DNA of 64,000 nucleotides from Candidatus Nitrosocosmicus sp. (GCA_031177355.1 JAPSGR010000001.1:48620-112619); one strand, 5' to 3'; positions 10,235-21,326 are shown, numbered from the stretch's first letter. Numbers and translations are program-made. Notes: generated from the sequence alone by a model not told the origin.

Positions 10235-12355
10235 ATGGTAGACGCAATTGGATTCGAAGGCTTGGGGGTAAATGCATGGCTAATTTGGATGACCCCTTTT
10301 ATTGGGGCCGCTTTTATTCCGCTTTTGAGAAAAAAGAGCGAAAAAATCAAGAGTTATGTAGCCGTTGGATTTTCATTATTAAGCGCATTTTTGGCTCTGA
10401 GTATTCTTCCTGTTGGTTTATCCAATGGAGAAATTCATAGTCAAATTCCTTGGTTTTCAGCACTGAACTTAGAAGCTGGTGTATTAGCTGATCCTCTAGC
10501 AATTATTATGAGTAATCTGGTGGCATGGATATCATCTGCAATATTTGTATATTCTATTTCTTATATGCATAAAGAAAAGTCTCTAATTAGATATTGGTTT
10601 TTCATGTTATTCTTTATTGGATCGATGCAACTGATCGTCTTGTCCGATAATCTTTTAATGGTTTTCTTTGGATGGGAAGGCGTAGGTTTAGCTTCTTATG
10701 CTCTAATTGGATTTTGGTATCAGGATAGAAAGAAAGATTATGTTGGTAAAGAGGGGCACACTGTATGGGGTATCCCACAGTGGACGTCTCCAACTCATGC
10801 TGGCATAAAGGCCTTTTTGCTTAACCGCGCTGGTGATGTAATGATGTTATCCGGTATGTTTATGATATTTATGTATGCTGGAACGTTCGGCTTTAGGGAA
10901 CTCCTTTCTGATCAGACTTGGGCCCATGAGATGATGAAGCAGAATCTTTTGGTGCCGGCGGCTGTATTAATTTTCGGTGGAGCAATAGGCAAATCTGCAC
11001 AATTTCCGTTAAATGAATGGTTATTAGAGGCGATGACTGGTCCTACCTCTGTTTCGGCTTTGATTCATGCCGCAACAATGGTAAAGGCTGGTGTCTTTTT
11101 AGTAGCGCGTATTGGACCATTATTCTTTGCCCTTGCTGTATTTAATATGCAACAATTCTTTGAAATTGTTGCATGGGTTGGCGCTATTACAGCTATCTTA
11201 TTGGCAACACAAGCACTCGTCAATCCTGAAATTAAAAAAGTACTTGCATACTCGACTGGATCTCAGATCGGTTACATGATGCTAGCGTTAGGAATAGCTG
11301 GTTTAAGTACTAATTTTGTTGATGGCTATACTGCAGGGTTCTTTCACTTGATTAGTCATGCATTATTCAAAGCCTCTCTTTTCATGGCTGCGGGTGCAAT
11401 TCTACATACTGTTCATTCTAGGTTTATGAATGATATGGGTGGCCTGAGAAAGAATATGAAAAAAACTTATATCTTTATGTTATTGGCGAGTTTATCGTTG
11501 GCTGGCGCACCGCTTATTACCTCTGGATTCTGGAGCAAAGATGCAATATTTGCATCAATAATAGAATCCAACTATGAATACTCATCCTTTTTGTTTTTCA
11601 TAGCTGTTACTGTAGCTGTAATGACTGCTTTCTATACCTTTAGAATGGTTGGGCTAGTATTCTTTGGAAAAGCAAGCCAAAACGTTACAAATATTGAAAA
11701 CAAAGGCCATCATATTCGGGAAGTAAATCAAATTATGTGGTTGCCTTTCGCAGTTTTGGCGGTCGCTTCAATTGCAATAGGAATAGTGGGATTTGCTTTT
11801 GAAGGTCAACTACATCATATCTTTTCTCTATATCTTGCCAGTTCTTTTGGTATAATAGAAGGAGGTGAAATCGAACCCTTTGCAGTAGCCTCTCAAAATG
11901 AAGACGTTGCAACAGCACAACAGCTACAAGCAGAAGGACATGCAGAAGCTCAAGCACAAGGTGCCTTCGAATTAAATCCGATAGCGATACTGGCCTCTGT
12001 CGCTGCTTTTGGAGTGGGTGGATTTCTGGGATACCTCTTTTATATTAGAAGAGCTGCCGATCCGAACAAAATCAGCGAAAATGTTGTATCAAAGGCATTA
12101 TGGAGGTTCCTTTACAATCGATGGTACCTCAACTCGCTTTTGTATTGGTTAGGAGTTGTAATTCCACTCGGATTTTATAGACGAGTTAACAAATACTTTG
12201 AAAATATACTAATGTACGGAATCAACCCATCGGTACAATACTCTATGGTTTTCATGTCTAAAGTGGCCAAGGCCGCACAAACTGGTAACGTACAAACATA
12301 TCTTTATGTTTTCTCTGCGGGCATAATACTAATTACCATGTTATTATTGAGTTAA
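10235..12355 (+). CDS. nuoL: Complex I subunit L
   Basis: FFGWEGVGLASYALIGFWY; KSAQFPLNEWLLEAMTGPTSVSALIHAATMVKAGVFLVAR. Confidence 0.95.
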   Translation: MVDAIGFEGLGVNAWLIWMTPFIGAAFIPLLRKKSEKIKSYVAVGFSLLSAFLALSILPVGLSNGEIHSQIPWFSALNLEAGVLADPLAIIMSNLVAWISSAIFVYSISYMHKEKSLIRYWFFMLFFIGSMQLIVLSDNLLMVFFGWEGVGLASYALIGFWYQDRKKDYVGKEGHTVWGIPQWTSPTHAGIKAFLLNRAGDVMMLSGMFMIFMYAGTFGFRELLSDQTWAHEMMKQNLLVPAAVLIFGGAIGKSAQFPLNEWLLEAMTGPTSVSALIHAATMVKAGVFLVARIGPLFFALAVFNMQQFFEIVAWVGAITAILLATQALVNPEIKKVLAYSTGSQIGYMMLALGIAGLSTNFVDGYTAGFFHLISHALFKASLFMAAGAILHTVHSRFMNDMGGLRKNMKKTYIFMLLASLSLAGAPLITSGFWSKDAIFASIIESNYEYSSFLFFIAVTVAVMTAFYTFRMVGLVFFGKASQNVTNIENKGHHIREVNQIMWLPFAVLAVASIAIGIVGFAFEGQLHHIFSLYLASSFGIIEGGEIEPFAVASQNEDVATAQQLQAEGHAEAQAQGAFELNPIAILASVAAFGVGGFLGYLFYIRRAADPNKISENVVSKALWRFLYNRWYLNSLLYWLGVVIPLGFYRRVNKYFENILMYGINPSVQYSMVFMSKVAKAAQTGNVQTYLYVFSAGIILITMLLLS

Positions 12356-12376
12356 GAGGAGAGTGAATAAGTTACA

Positions 12377-13876
12377 ATGATTGATATCTTTTCAACACCC
12401 TCTTTAGTAACCATAATTTTGGGCACTGTTGCGCTAATAATACCTATCTTAGATGCTCTCAATAAGGAACGAGGTTCTAAAAACAAGGTTTATAGTGCTA
12501 TAGCTTTTGGTGCTCTTGCGCTAGCGTTAGTGGTGGTAATTTTTAGGATCTTTACGGGAGAAAATCTTCCTGCTCTTTCACTTACAAATAGTGGTGTAAT
12601 TGCTGATGATATTTTTGGGGCGTTCTTTTCTATTGCTTTTCTGATAGTTTCCATAATGGTGACTGTTTCCTCATGGAGTTATATGAAGAAAAAAAGCAAT
12701 CATGCTGCATACTATTCGTTAATATTATTGTCTAGTATAGGAATGATCCTTATTGGATATTCAACAGATTTTGTAATGTTGTTGGTTGCCTGGGAGCTCA
12801 TGTCAATACCTACATATGCCCTGGCGGCCTTTAACAAGAGAGACCCTGTATCAAATGAAGCGTCTATCAAATACTTTCTCTTTGGAGCTCTCTCATCTGC
12901 TATTATAATTCTAGCAATGGGTATTGTATATGGAATAACTGGAACTACTAATATCTATGATTCAATTGTGGCTATGACTGACCTAAATCCTCAGTTGATC
13001 CCATTTGCCTTGCTGGCTATTGGTTTGTTTATAGCAGGATTTGGATTTAAGATGGGACTCGTTCCATTTCATATGTGGCTTCCTGATACCTACTCTGGGG
13101 CTCCAACGACTATAGCTACACTACTTGCAGCTGGGACTAAAAAAGCTGGTTTTGCGGCTGCAATCAGGGTAATCGTAATAGGCTTAATAGCCTTAAATGT
13201 ACATTGGACACTTACCCTTGCTGTAATAGCTATATTTACAATGACTCTGGGTAACTTGGGCGCTCTAACACAAAAATCACTTCCGAGAATCTTAGCTTAT
13301 TCTAGTATTGCTCAGGCAGGTTATATTTTGATTGGTTTATCCGTCGCTCCTTATTCTAATTTTGCCTTGGATGCTTCCTTGTTGCAAATCATGAACCATG
13401 CAGTAATGAAGTCTGCAGCCTTCATAGCCGTTGCTGCAGTTATCATTACTTTAGCAGGGTATACATTAGAAAAGTATAAGGGATTAGGGTTTAGAATGCC
13501 CATTACGGCCTTAGTTCTTGCGATCGCTTTGTTGGCTCTCGCAGGTGTACCTCCTTTAAATGGTTTTTGGGGCAAGTATTTGATATTTGGAGCTGCGGTA
13601 GACAGTGGAGAATTAGTCTGGTGGGGACCCTACCTTGCAATAGCAGGTGTTCTTAATAGTGCATTATCCCTTGGATATTATGCATGGATTATAAGAAAAA
13701 TGTATATGGAAGAAGGGGAAAATCGAGTGAGACAAAAAGAACCAAAACCCATGGTGGCGGTCTTGTTATTTGCGTTGGGATTCATGATCATATTTGGAAT
13801 ATGGTATGGTCCATTACTTGACCTGGCGTCCATGGCTGTTCCAAATGACATAGTGAATTTGATTAGCACTAGGTAG
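12377..13876 (+). CDS. nuoN: Complex I subunit N
   Basis: LLVAWELMSIPTYALAAF; MGLVPFHMWLPDTYSGAPTTIATLLAAGTKKAGFAA. Confidence 0.93.
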   Translation: MIDIFSTPSLVTIILGTVALIIPILDALNKERGSKNKVYSAIAFGALALALVVVIFRIFTGENLPALSLTNSGVIADDIFGAFFSIAFLIVSIMVTVSSWSYMKKKSNHAAYYSLILLSSIGMILIGYSTDFVMLLVAWELMSIPTYALAAFNKRDPVSNEASIKYFLFGALSSAIIILAMGIVYGITGTTNIYDSIVAMTDLNPQLIPFALLAIGLFIAGFGFKMGLVPFHMWLPDTYSGAPTTIATLLAAGTKKAGFAAAIRVIVIGLIALNVHWTLTLAVIAIFTMTLGNLGALTQKSLPRILAYSSIAQAGYILIGLSVAPYSNFALDASLLQIMNHAVMKSAAFIAVAAVIITLAGYTLEKYKGLGFRMPITALVLAIALLALAGVPPLNGFWGKYLIFGAAVDSGELVWWGPYLAIAGVLNSALSLGYYAWIIRKMYMEEGENRVRQKEPKPMVAVLLFALGFMIIFGIWYGPLLDLASMAVPNDIVNLISTR

Positions 13877-14510
13877 TCATCAAATAGTTGACACATCATA
13901 CCTACTTTTTTTTTGAATACTAATGTATCTAATTCTTCTATAGAGGATTAAATGCTCTACCTTTACATTTTAAGGTCTCAAAAATAACTTTGTTATAGAT
14001 TGCATATATTGGAAATTCTTCAGGAATGAGAAGATGCTGGATTTACTTTCAAGGTTTTGAAAAAAAATTATAAGGTAGATAAATATTATAATAGTAGAGC
14101 TTCGAACGGCATTCTGTTATACTATGTTCTTAGAACATTTTTAATATCTATATAAATTTGTTCTTTTTTCGAGGTTATAGATGAAGAAAAACTACATTTT
14201 ATATGATTAAAGTATAATGTTTACTAGCAATCATTATCTTTAGAAACACATTGGGGGGTGAGATTAGATCCCCATGTATAGTATTTGGTTAATGCCTTTT
14301 CACACATAAAATTTCATTTGTTATTATGGTAACTTTTTATTTATAAACAATTTATATTTGAGCATGGAAATCTAGCGTAGGATCAATCAAGATATATCAA
14401 ATTTTAGCAAATTATGTCTAAAATATTCTAAATAGGTAACTCCTGATGATATCCACATTATTTGAACCAAACCATGGTATGCTACCCACAATGGGTTTGA
14501 TAATATTGTT

Positions 14511-15098
14511 TCAAAGATAATCTTTTAAGGTGCTTGTGTCCTCTTTTACAATTTGTGCTAATTTTTGAATATCTTTAAAAAATACCTCTTTTAACTTGAT
14601 GTTGTATATAGTTGCAGCCGGATGATAAGTTACAAAATATTTATTCGATGAAATTTGCAGAACCTTACCTCTATGTTTATTCAAATGTTCTAGGCCAAGT
14701 AGAGATTTTAATGCAGTTGCGCCCATAATACAAATAATTTTTGGAGAAATTAATTTGATCTCATTTTTGAGGTAGGCATTAATGCAAATATCAATCTCTA
14801 CCTCTGTAGGAACTCTGTTATTAGGCGGCCTACACTTTACTATATTGGTAATATAAACATCTTCTCTGTTTAAGCCCGATTCAGTTAATGCCTTATCTAA
14901 GATCTTTCCTGCACTCCCTACAAATGGAACACCTCTCTCGTCCTCGTTTTTCCCTGGAGCTTCTCCTACTAGTATTATCTTATCATGAATATTACCAGTT
15001 CCAGGAACAGCATTTATTCTATTTTTTGACAAATCACATAGTATGCAATTGACGATTTGATTTTTTAGGGAGATAAGTGTTTGGTTTGGATAATTCAA
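14511..15098 (-). CDS. Uracil-DNA glycosylase, family 4
   Basis: CILCDLSKNR, VGEAPGKNEDERGVPFVGSAGKILDKAL, NIVKCRPPNNRVPT. Confidence 0.93.
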   Translation of the reverse strand: MNYPNQTLISLKNQIVNCILCDLSKNRINAVPGTGNIHDKIILVGEAPGKNEDERGVPFVGSAGKILDKALTESGLNREDVYITNIVKCRPPNNRVPTEVEIDICINAYLKNEIKLISPKIICIMGATALKSLLGLEHLNKHRGKVLQISSNKYFVTYHPAATIYNIKLKEVFFKDIQKLAQIVKEDTSTLKDYL

Positions 15099-15240
15099 TA
15101 CTGTATCTGTAGTGAGTTAATATGATAAAGTTTTTTAGATATCATTGAAGTCAAATATATCTAGCAATAACGGTAACTTTTTTTAACTGATGAAACTACT
15201 AGCACGCTGGAATAGATTACAAAAGAAATTAAAATAGTTA

Positions 15241-15480
15241 TTACTTTGATTCCATCACTGATCCTGATGATAGACCTCCTGTATCGTTTTGAGAATTAGG
15301 TGAGTTTACTGCTGAGTTAGTGGCATTTGACTCCGCTAGATTTACTGATCCTGATGATAGACCTCCTGTATCATTTGAATTGACCACTGTTGTATTTGTA
15401 GAATTTTGGCTTGACGCTGTGGTGGGGGTTAAAATTAATGAAACTGCAATAGCCAATAATATAGATAATAAACCTTTCAT
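15241..15480 (-). CDS. Small secreted protein with internal repeat
   Basis: N-terminal signal-peptide-like MKGLLSILLAIAVSLILTPTTASSQ, then two copies of NDTGGLSSGSV. Confidence 0.55.
   Translation of the reverse strand: MKGLLSILLAIAVSLILTPTTASSQNSTNTTVVNSNDTGGLSSGSVNLAESNATNSAVNSPNSQNDTGGLSSGSVMESK
15257..15289. repeat. 33-bp direct repeat copy 1
   Basis: actgatcctgatgatagacctcctgtatcgttt; one mismatch to copy at 15344-15376. Confidence 0.8.
15344..15376. repeat. 33-bp direct repeat copy 2
   Basis: actgatcctgatgatagacctcctgtatcattt. Confidence 0.8.
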
Positions 15481-16037
15481 AATTTTCTCTCATCTTTATA
15501 GTATAAAATAATTTCGTTAGGTTTGGCTATTTTTGAGACACAGGCAGGTCTTGCTTTCGTTAAATTATTATCTCTAGATAAGAACATAAACGATACATTA
15601 GAATTGTTTACAGTGCATATGAAATTTTTCATTAATTTTTGTTATTCTTCTTAGATGCAGTTTATTTTTCTTTAAATTTTTGGTTTCCGTTTTAAAAGAT
15701 GACGAAGTTTTAAATGAGTCTCATTTACAATTATGACTCGACACCATTCTTTTACCTACTCAATTTGTAACAATGTGATTATAGATTCGATTTTGATTTA
15801 CTATGATAATTATAGTTACTGACCTTGCGATTAAATGTAAAACTAAAAGTGTATTTCCTAGAGATAAATCTGACAATAAAAGATAAAATTCTTAATAAAA
15901 AAAAGGTATATAATTCAAAATTATATATCTAGAAGGATGATAAAGTAAAAAACAACCGTAATAAACTTGTTTTACTAATGATTTTCGTGATAGAAACGAT
16001 AAAATGCTGGTCTCACATTATATAAAGGACTCGGAAT

Positions 16038-16991
16038 GTGGAGGAAAATATCAAAATGAGTCAAAAACTAATAAATTCGTATTCATCAGTCTTATGTCCT
16101 TTATGTAATAAACATACTAATATAATTACCGATCAGGAATCTGGCGAATTAATATGTACCGCCTGCGGTAGCGTAATTGTTGATAAGAATCAGTCAGGAA
16201 ACTCTGGATGGATTGGACAAAATACTGAAGAGGTGAGTTATAGATCTAGAACTGGTGCCCCAACTTCGTTAGCAAAATATGATAGGGGCTTATCTACAGT
16301 TATAGGCAGAGTCAATAGAGATGCTTCAGGCCGTCAGATTGACATCTCTATGAGAAGTAGGATTGGACGTTGGAGAACTTGGGATATGCGAACTCAAACA
16401 AACGATTCTTCAAAGAGGAATCTACAAGCTGCATTTGTTCATCTATATACTATGAAAGATGCTTTAGGACTGCCTGAATCAGCAATTGAGAAAGTAGCGT
16501 ACCTGTATCGAAAAATTCAAGAAAGGAAGCTCATAAAAGGAAGAACCATAAAAGGTGCTTTAGCTGTAGCATCCTATATTGCTTGTAGGGAAATGGGAAT
16601 TCCTAGAACGTTAAGGGAAATATCTAAGATTACTAACCTAAAGGAAAAGGAAGTTGCCCGCATCTATCGAAAAGTAATGGTTGAACTTGATCTAAAAATA
16701 CCTCAGGTTGACGCAGTAAAAGAAATAATCAAAATTGGGAACATGTGTTCTGTATCAGAAAGATCTAAAAGATTAGCAATACGAACATTAGTTAGCATTA
16801 TGAAAACGGAGATGGCAGCTGGAAAGAATCCAATGGGACTTGCTGGAGCAGCGCTATATCTTGCATGTAAGGAAAACGATGAGGAGTTAACACAATCCAA
16901 AATTGCAGAAGTTGCCGGGGTAACTGAGGTAACCTTAAGGCATGATCTAGATCTAATATTAGATTTACCTGAGATAAAGGTGAGTATATAA
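16038..16991 (+). CDS. tfb: Transcription initiation factor IIB
   Basis: Zn ribbon CPLCNKHTN...LICTACG and two cyclin-like repeats (KGRTIKGALAVASYIACRE; MGLAGAALYLACKEN...VTEVTLR). Confidence 0.95.
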   Translation: MEENIKMSQKLINSYSSVLCPLCNKHTNIITDQESGELICTACGSVIVDKNQSGNSGWIGQNTEEVSYRSRTGAPTSLAKYDRGLSTVIGRVNRDASGRQIDISMRSRIGRWRTWDMRTQTNDSSKRNLQAAFVHLYTMKDALGLPESAIEKVAYLYRKIQERKLIKGRTIKGALAVASYIACREMGIPRTLREISKITNLKEKEVARIYRKVMVELDLKIPQVDAVKEIIKIGNMCSVSERSKRLAIRTLVSIMKTEMAAGKNPMGLAGAALYLACKENDEELTQSKIAEVAGVTEVTLRHDLDLILDLPEIKVSI

Positions 16992-17340
16992 GAGGATATC
17001 ATAAACTATCTCCCATATTTCAACAAGATGACAAGAAGTACATATAATGAATGATTTGCAATAGTTCACGCATCACTATTTAAAATCTTTATTTATAATT
17101 AACCAAAATCATTAATAAGCAGAAAGTTTGATGAGAATAAGTAAATACTTTATTTTGTTTATGAATGGAAATATCATGGATATTATAATTACCTTGTCCA
17201 AAATACGAATTTTTTAGTAACCATGGTAATGATTATCAAATTAAATTATTATGAATCGGGATAGAACCCAAAATTTGCATCACTTGTCTCCCTTCTGTGG
17301 TTTATTAAAAATGAAATGATAAACGAGGTAAGGTTGAATT

Positions 17341-18024
17341 CTATCTAGGTACTTTTACCTTGAAGTGGTCCAGTCGTGTACCTATCAAGTTAAGGGTTAC
17401 TTCCTGACCATTGTAAGATTGAATCTCTTTTTTTGGAAAATTATATTCTTCTTTTGCTCCCTCTGACGTCACAATCACTCCATCATCATTTACAGCTGTT
17501 ACTACTCCTACTGAAATTTCATCCTGGGTTTTTACTCCTTTCTTGAGTATTGAGTCCCAATCTTCAATGCCGGCGGTTGTATTAGTATAAGATGCATCAG
17601 TTCCAACTTTATCAATATGCCTTTTCTCGATTAGTGGTAGATAATCCTGTAAACTGCGTGATGAATCTGTCTGATTCTGTGATTGAACATCAGGCTGTTG
17701 TGTTACAGACGCAGATTTGTATCGTGAATATTCGCCCATCTGAGGTGGATTATCTCTCTTGAAATTATCCTCGGCTTCATCTTCAGTTATATTAAACCAT
17801 AATACCTCCCCATCAAATCCTGCTACTAATACCTTGGGAAGATAAAATTTACTTTTGCTAATTCTGCCTTTTTCAGTTACAACAAACTCCTGCCCTATTT
17901 CCTGTACTTCTCCTAAGTCATCGCCTTTATCATATCCTCTAGCTTCTTTCTTTATGATTTCTTCCCATTTTATCTGATTGTCTTTCCAATCAATAGTCTT
18001 TTCTTCTTTAGATTGACTACTCAT
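17341..18024 (-). CDS. Hypothetical protein with two beta-barrel (PRC-barrel/DUF2171-like) segments
   Basis: DLGEVQEIGQEFVVTEKGRISKSKFYLPKVLVAGFDGEVLWF and SVGVVTAVNDDGVIVTSEGAKEEYNFPKKEIQSYNGQEVTL resemble PRC-like repeats. Confidence 0.6.
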   Translation of the reverse strand: MSSQSKEEKTIDWKDNQIKWEEIIKKEARGYDKGDDLGEVQEIGQEFVVTEKGRISKSKFYLPKVLVAGFDGEVLWFNITEDEAEDNFKRDNPPQMGEYSRYKSASVTQQPDVQSQNQTDSSRSLQDYLPLIEKRHIDKVGTDASYTNTTAGIEDWDSILKKGVKTQDEISVGVVTAVNDDGVIVTSEGAKEEYNFPKKEIQSYNGQEVTLNLIGTRLDHFKVKVPR

Positions 18025-18489
18025 GCAATTACATTAGGAGCATTGTATTTAACACTATTAAATTTAAGCATATACATTCTAATCTTTGGATCTTCTCAGA
18101 CCATACCTGAATATTATATTGTTATGTAGAGCAGATTAAACAGTTAGAGATAGATCATTTAGGATACCCTTTTCAATGAATATTAGAAAAACCTCAGAAA
18201 TATTATTGATTATCCACATATAGTCGAGATTTGTTCCGAAAAAATGGAAATGGCATGTTTATGCTAGTAAATGGAGAAACCATATTATGAACCAGTCCTG
18301 TGTCTGACCTTTATTTACAACCATATAATCACTGTATGGAATGAAAGTGCAAGTTATAATTTTACAAGATAATTTATAACCTATTTTTAACAAGTATCTA
18401 TATTTTTATTTTAATCTATATCATAATCTGAATAGCATTATGCCAGACTTTTTATAGACTGATTGTATTCTTCTTTCTCCTTTCTATTC

Positions 18490-18615
18490 TCAATGTTTTT
18501 TACAGAATAATTTCTTTTGATGATCTCCCAATTTTTCTTGAGGTGATGCACCGGCATACAAATTCATTAAATCCACCAATCTGCCAGGACAATTGTAAGA
18601 TAGATGGTTACCCAT
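18490..18615 (-). CDS. Candidate small protein (41 aa), not in ORF track
   Basis: Reads MGNHLSYNCPGRLVDLMNLYAGASPQEKLGDHQKKLFCKKH*; TATA-like tataaaata just upstream but too close for a leaderless ATG. Confidence 0.25.
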   Translation of the reverse strand: MGNHLSYNCPGRLVDLMNLYAGASPQEKLGDHQKKLFCKKH

Positions 18616-19050
18616 TAGTTGTCGTTTATTTTATACGCTCATTTTAGGCATGATTCATTACATTCTGTTGGCCAAATTCAGTTTGTTCATCAGAAATTCA
18701 TTGCATGCTATCATGTTATGTATTAACCAAGAGATTGCAAAAAAGGGGGATAGTAACATTAAGATGATTATTTCTTAAATACTCTCACAATTAACTAACC
18801 TCTGTTACTAAGATGAGAGAAAAGAAATAACATTTCTCTGTCGACCAAGTAATTTAGATGAATGATTACCTTATTAACTTTAGAAATCAAAAAATAAATC
18901 ACTACATGCTATAAATAAATTCTCTCAAAAACTCGTCTGGTATCTTGACAGCTACGAAGCAGTAGATCACTATATCATTAGTTTATCTATTACAATGATG
19001 GCTTGTAGTATCTTAATTCTAATGAATAAAAACCAATATATAATAAAAAA

Positions 19051-19239
19051 TTAGGCTGGTTCACTTGATTTATCTTCGGTGTCTGACTCTTCAAACGCCT
19101 CTTCCCTAACGTTATCTGTTGGACCAGTTGTTTCCGGATTTGAAGCTGCATCACCAACGTCGCTTTGGTTTTCCTGAGAAGATTCTAAATCCTTGTCATT
19201 TTTATTATTATTAGCTTCCTCTGAACTATTATTACTCAT
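19051..19239 (-). CDS. Small acidic, Ser/Glu/Asn-rich disordered protein
   Basis: 62-aa ORF MSNNSSEEANNNKNDKDLESSQENQ... Confidence 0.5.
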   Translation of the reverse strand: MSNNSSEEANNNKNDKDLESSQENQSDVGDAASNPETTGPTDNVREEAFEESDTEDKSSEPA

Positions 19240-19431
19240 TAATAGTAGTTAAATAACAAAAGATAAAAGGATCTTAGAATAACGTGTACCTTTACATAGA
19301 TAAAGCTCATTATATTAAAGAATAACGTTACCAAACCCATGCCTCTTTACCACTAGTTTAAAGAGAGTTATTGATATCAAATGTCATTATATATATTATA
19401 TTAAAAAAAAGTGTGGAAGTTACTTGTTGTC

Positions 19432-19677
19432 CTATACTTTGGTCATTCCTTTCTTTTTATATTGTTCTTGGGCTTCTGCGCTCTCTGTTCCAGTTTGACC
19501 CTCTGACGTAATCGCTTGGTCATTAGGATCTCTTTTTACCGCAGTGGGTTCACCTGCATTAATTTTTGCTGGAGTCATAGGTTCTTTATCAGAATATTCT
19601 TTTAATGGATCACTTTTTCGTTCCTTATTAGTTCCAGCTGCACCTTCTTCATACTCTCTATTATTTTCATTTGTCAT
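19432..19677 (-). CDS. Small hydrophilic disordered protein (hydrophilin-like)
   Basis: 81-aa ORF MTNENNREYEEGAAGTNKERKSDPLKEYSDKEPMTPAKINAGEPTAVKRDPNDQAITSEGQTG... Confidence 0.55.
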   Translation of the reverse strand: MTNENNREYEEGAAGTNKERKSDPLKEYSDKEPMTPAKINAGEPTAVKRDPNDQAITSEGQTGTESAEAQEQYKKKGMTKV

Positions 19678-20013
19678 GAAGTAAAAAGTATAACATATTA
19701 TTTAACTATCTGTAGATTTACAATAAAAAAATAAACATATACCTTATCAGTGTTTTAGGTACTCAAGAAGTTTAATGGCAAATTAACATGAAATATGTTT
19801 TTTTAAGTAGAAAAATTTCGATGTAGATTTGTAAAAAGCTAATATGACCCGACTATAACCTTGTATTAAATTAACTTTTCCATTTAGATGTCTTGTTTGT
19901 TTAGATATTACTTATTTTCGAATACCTTTTGATTTATTTACTAAAGTTTTAACATCATATACTTTTAGTTTGAAATAGTACTTAGATATATAATTTGATG
20001 ATAAAAATTCAAT

Positions 20014-20892
20014 ATGTTCTTATCAGTAAAAAGGATACCGCATCCCATTCCACCTGCAGATAAGCCAGATCCTAAGGCCGCTCAGGCACTGCAAGAGGGT
20101 TTAGGAGGTCAATTTGGTGAAATGCGCACAATGATGCAGTATTTTTTTCAAAATATGAATTTTAGAGGAGACGCAAAGCCATATCAAGATTTACTGAGGA
20201 GTATGACTGCCGAAGAGATGGGACATGTTGAGCAAATTACAAATACAATAAATGTTCTTCTAGACGGTGCTTCAATCACATCGGAACAACCAAACGAATT
20301 ACCCTTATCTATAGCTCTTGAATCTCCAAATATACATCACTTTCTGGTTGCAGCTCAAAGTGCGCGTCCTGTGGATGCTGCAGGCAATCCTTGGAGTGCT
20401 TCTTATGTATATGACAGTGGAAATTTGGTACTGAACATGCTGTACAACCTGATGTTAGAAGCCACAGGGAGATTACAAAAGTGTCGATTGTATGAAATGT
20501 CTAGTAATAAGGCCTTTCGATCTACCGTATCATATTTGATAGTAAGAGATTTAGTTCACGAGAAGGTATTCGCAAAAGCTTTGGAAACATTGGGGGTGAA
20601 TTGGGGCAAATCATTACCAGTTCCAAGAATAGATACTTCGAATATGCCTGAAGTTCGAGATCTCGAACGCAAAAATTTGCATAATCAAATGTGGACATTT
20701 TCAAATTCAGGTGAGCCGTCATTATTGGATAAGATATTTAAAGGCGATTCTCCGTTTGATGATGGGGGAACCCTTGAGATGATTGATGGATTCCCCGAAG
20801 GGGCGAAAATTCCGAATATGCCTGAAGCACCTCAGGAATTTTCACCTGGTTTAGATTCAGACCTTAAACAAATGGCAAAGAAACTGCAATAG
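20014..20892 (+). CDS. Manganese catalase (non-heme)
   Basis: QALQEGLGGQFGEMRTMMQYFFQNMNFRG...LLRSMTAEEMGHVEQITNTIN...YLIVRDLVHEKVFAKALETLGV. Confidence 0.92.
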   Translation: MFLSVKRIPHPIPPADKPDPKAAQALQEGLGGQFGEMRTMMQYFFQNMNFRGDAKPYQDLLRSMTAEEMGHVEQITNTINVLLDGASITSEQPNELPLSIALESPNIHHFLVAAQSARPVDAAGNPWSASYVYDSGNLVLNMLYNLMLEATGRLQKCRLYEMSSNKAFRSTVSYLIVRDLVHEKVFAKALETLGVNWGKSLPVPRIDTSNMPEVRDLERKNLHNQMWTFSNSGEPSLLDKIFKGDSPFDDGGTLEMIDGFPEGAKIPNMPEAPQEFSPGLDSDLKQMAKKLQ

Positions 20893-21044
20893 ATCTTATG
20901 AATATAGTCATAACGTCATTTCTAAACTATTTTTTGTGTAATAGTGAAATCAATGAATCTAATGGTGTTTAGAAGCATGGACGATCTATCAAATTTAGAC
21001 AACAATCATGCTACTTATGGTATTTATTATATTTATTATTTGAG

Positions 21045-21326
21045 ATGATCATAATCTTTTCTCCTTGCAGTTCAAATGATAATACTATAATGATAGTAAC
21101 AATATTGGGTATGAAAATTATCAAGATTGATGACTCCAAAAGGAATCTTTTAAATTTTCTATATGAGAAAAACTCAAATAATTATCATTCTAGTGCACGG
21201 GATATGAATGCTTGGCAGTGTTTAAGTCATTTTTCGATGCTACCATCATTTATCCGAGATAAAAAGTTCAGTTATTTAGTAATGATTACTCTACAAGGAA
21301 TTAGTAGGAGATTAAAATCAGAATGA
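21045..21326 (+). CDS. Hypothetical protein (weak)
   Basis: 93-aa ORF, overlaps next ORF by ATGA; no domain. Confidence 0.25.
   Translation: MIIIFSPCSSNDNTIMIVTILGMKIIKIDDSKRNLLNFLYEKNSNNYHSSARDMNAWQCLSHFSMLPSFIRDKKFSYLVMITLQGISRRLKSE

Noticed and set aside
14250-14280. ttggggggtgagattagatccccatg hairpin considered as tRNA/ncRNA
   Set aside because: Short stem only; no cloverleaf or known RNA signature could be drawn.
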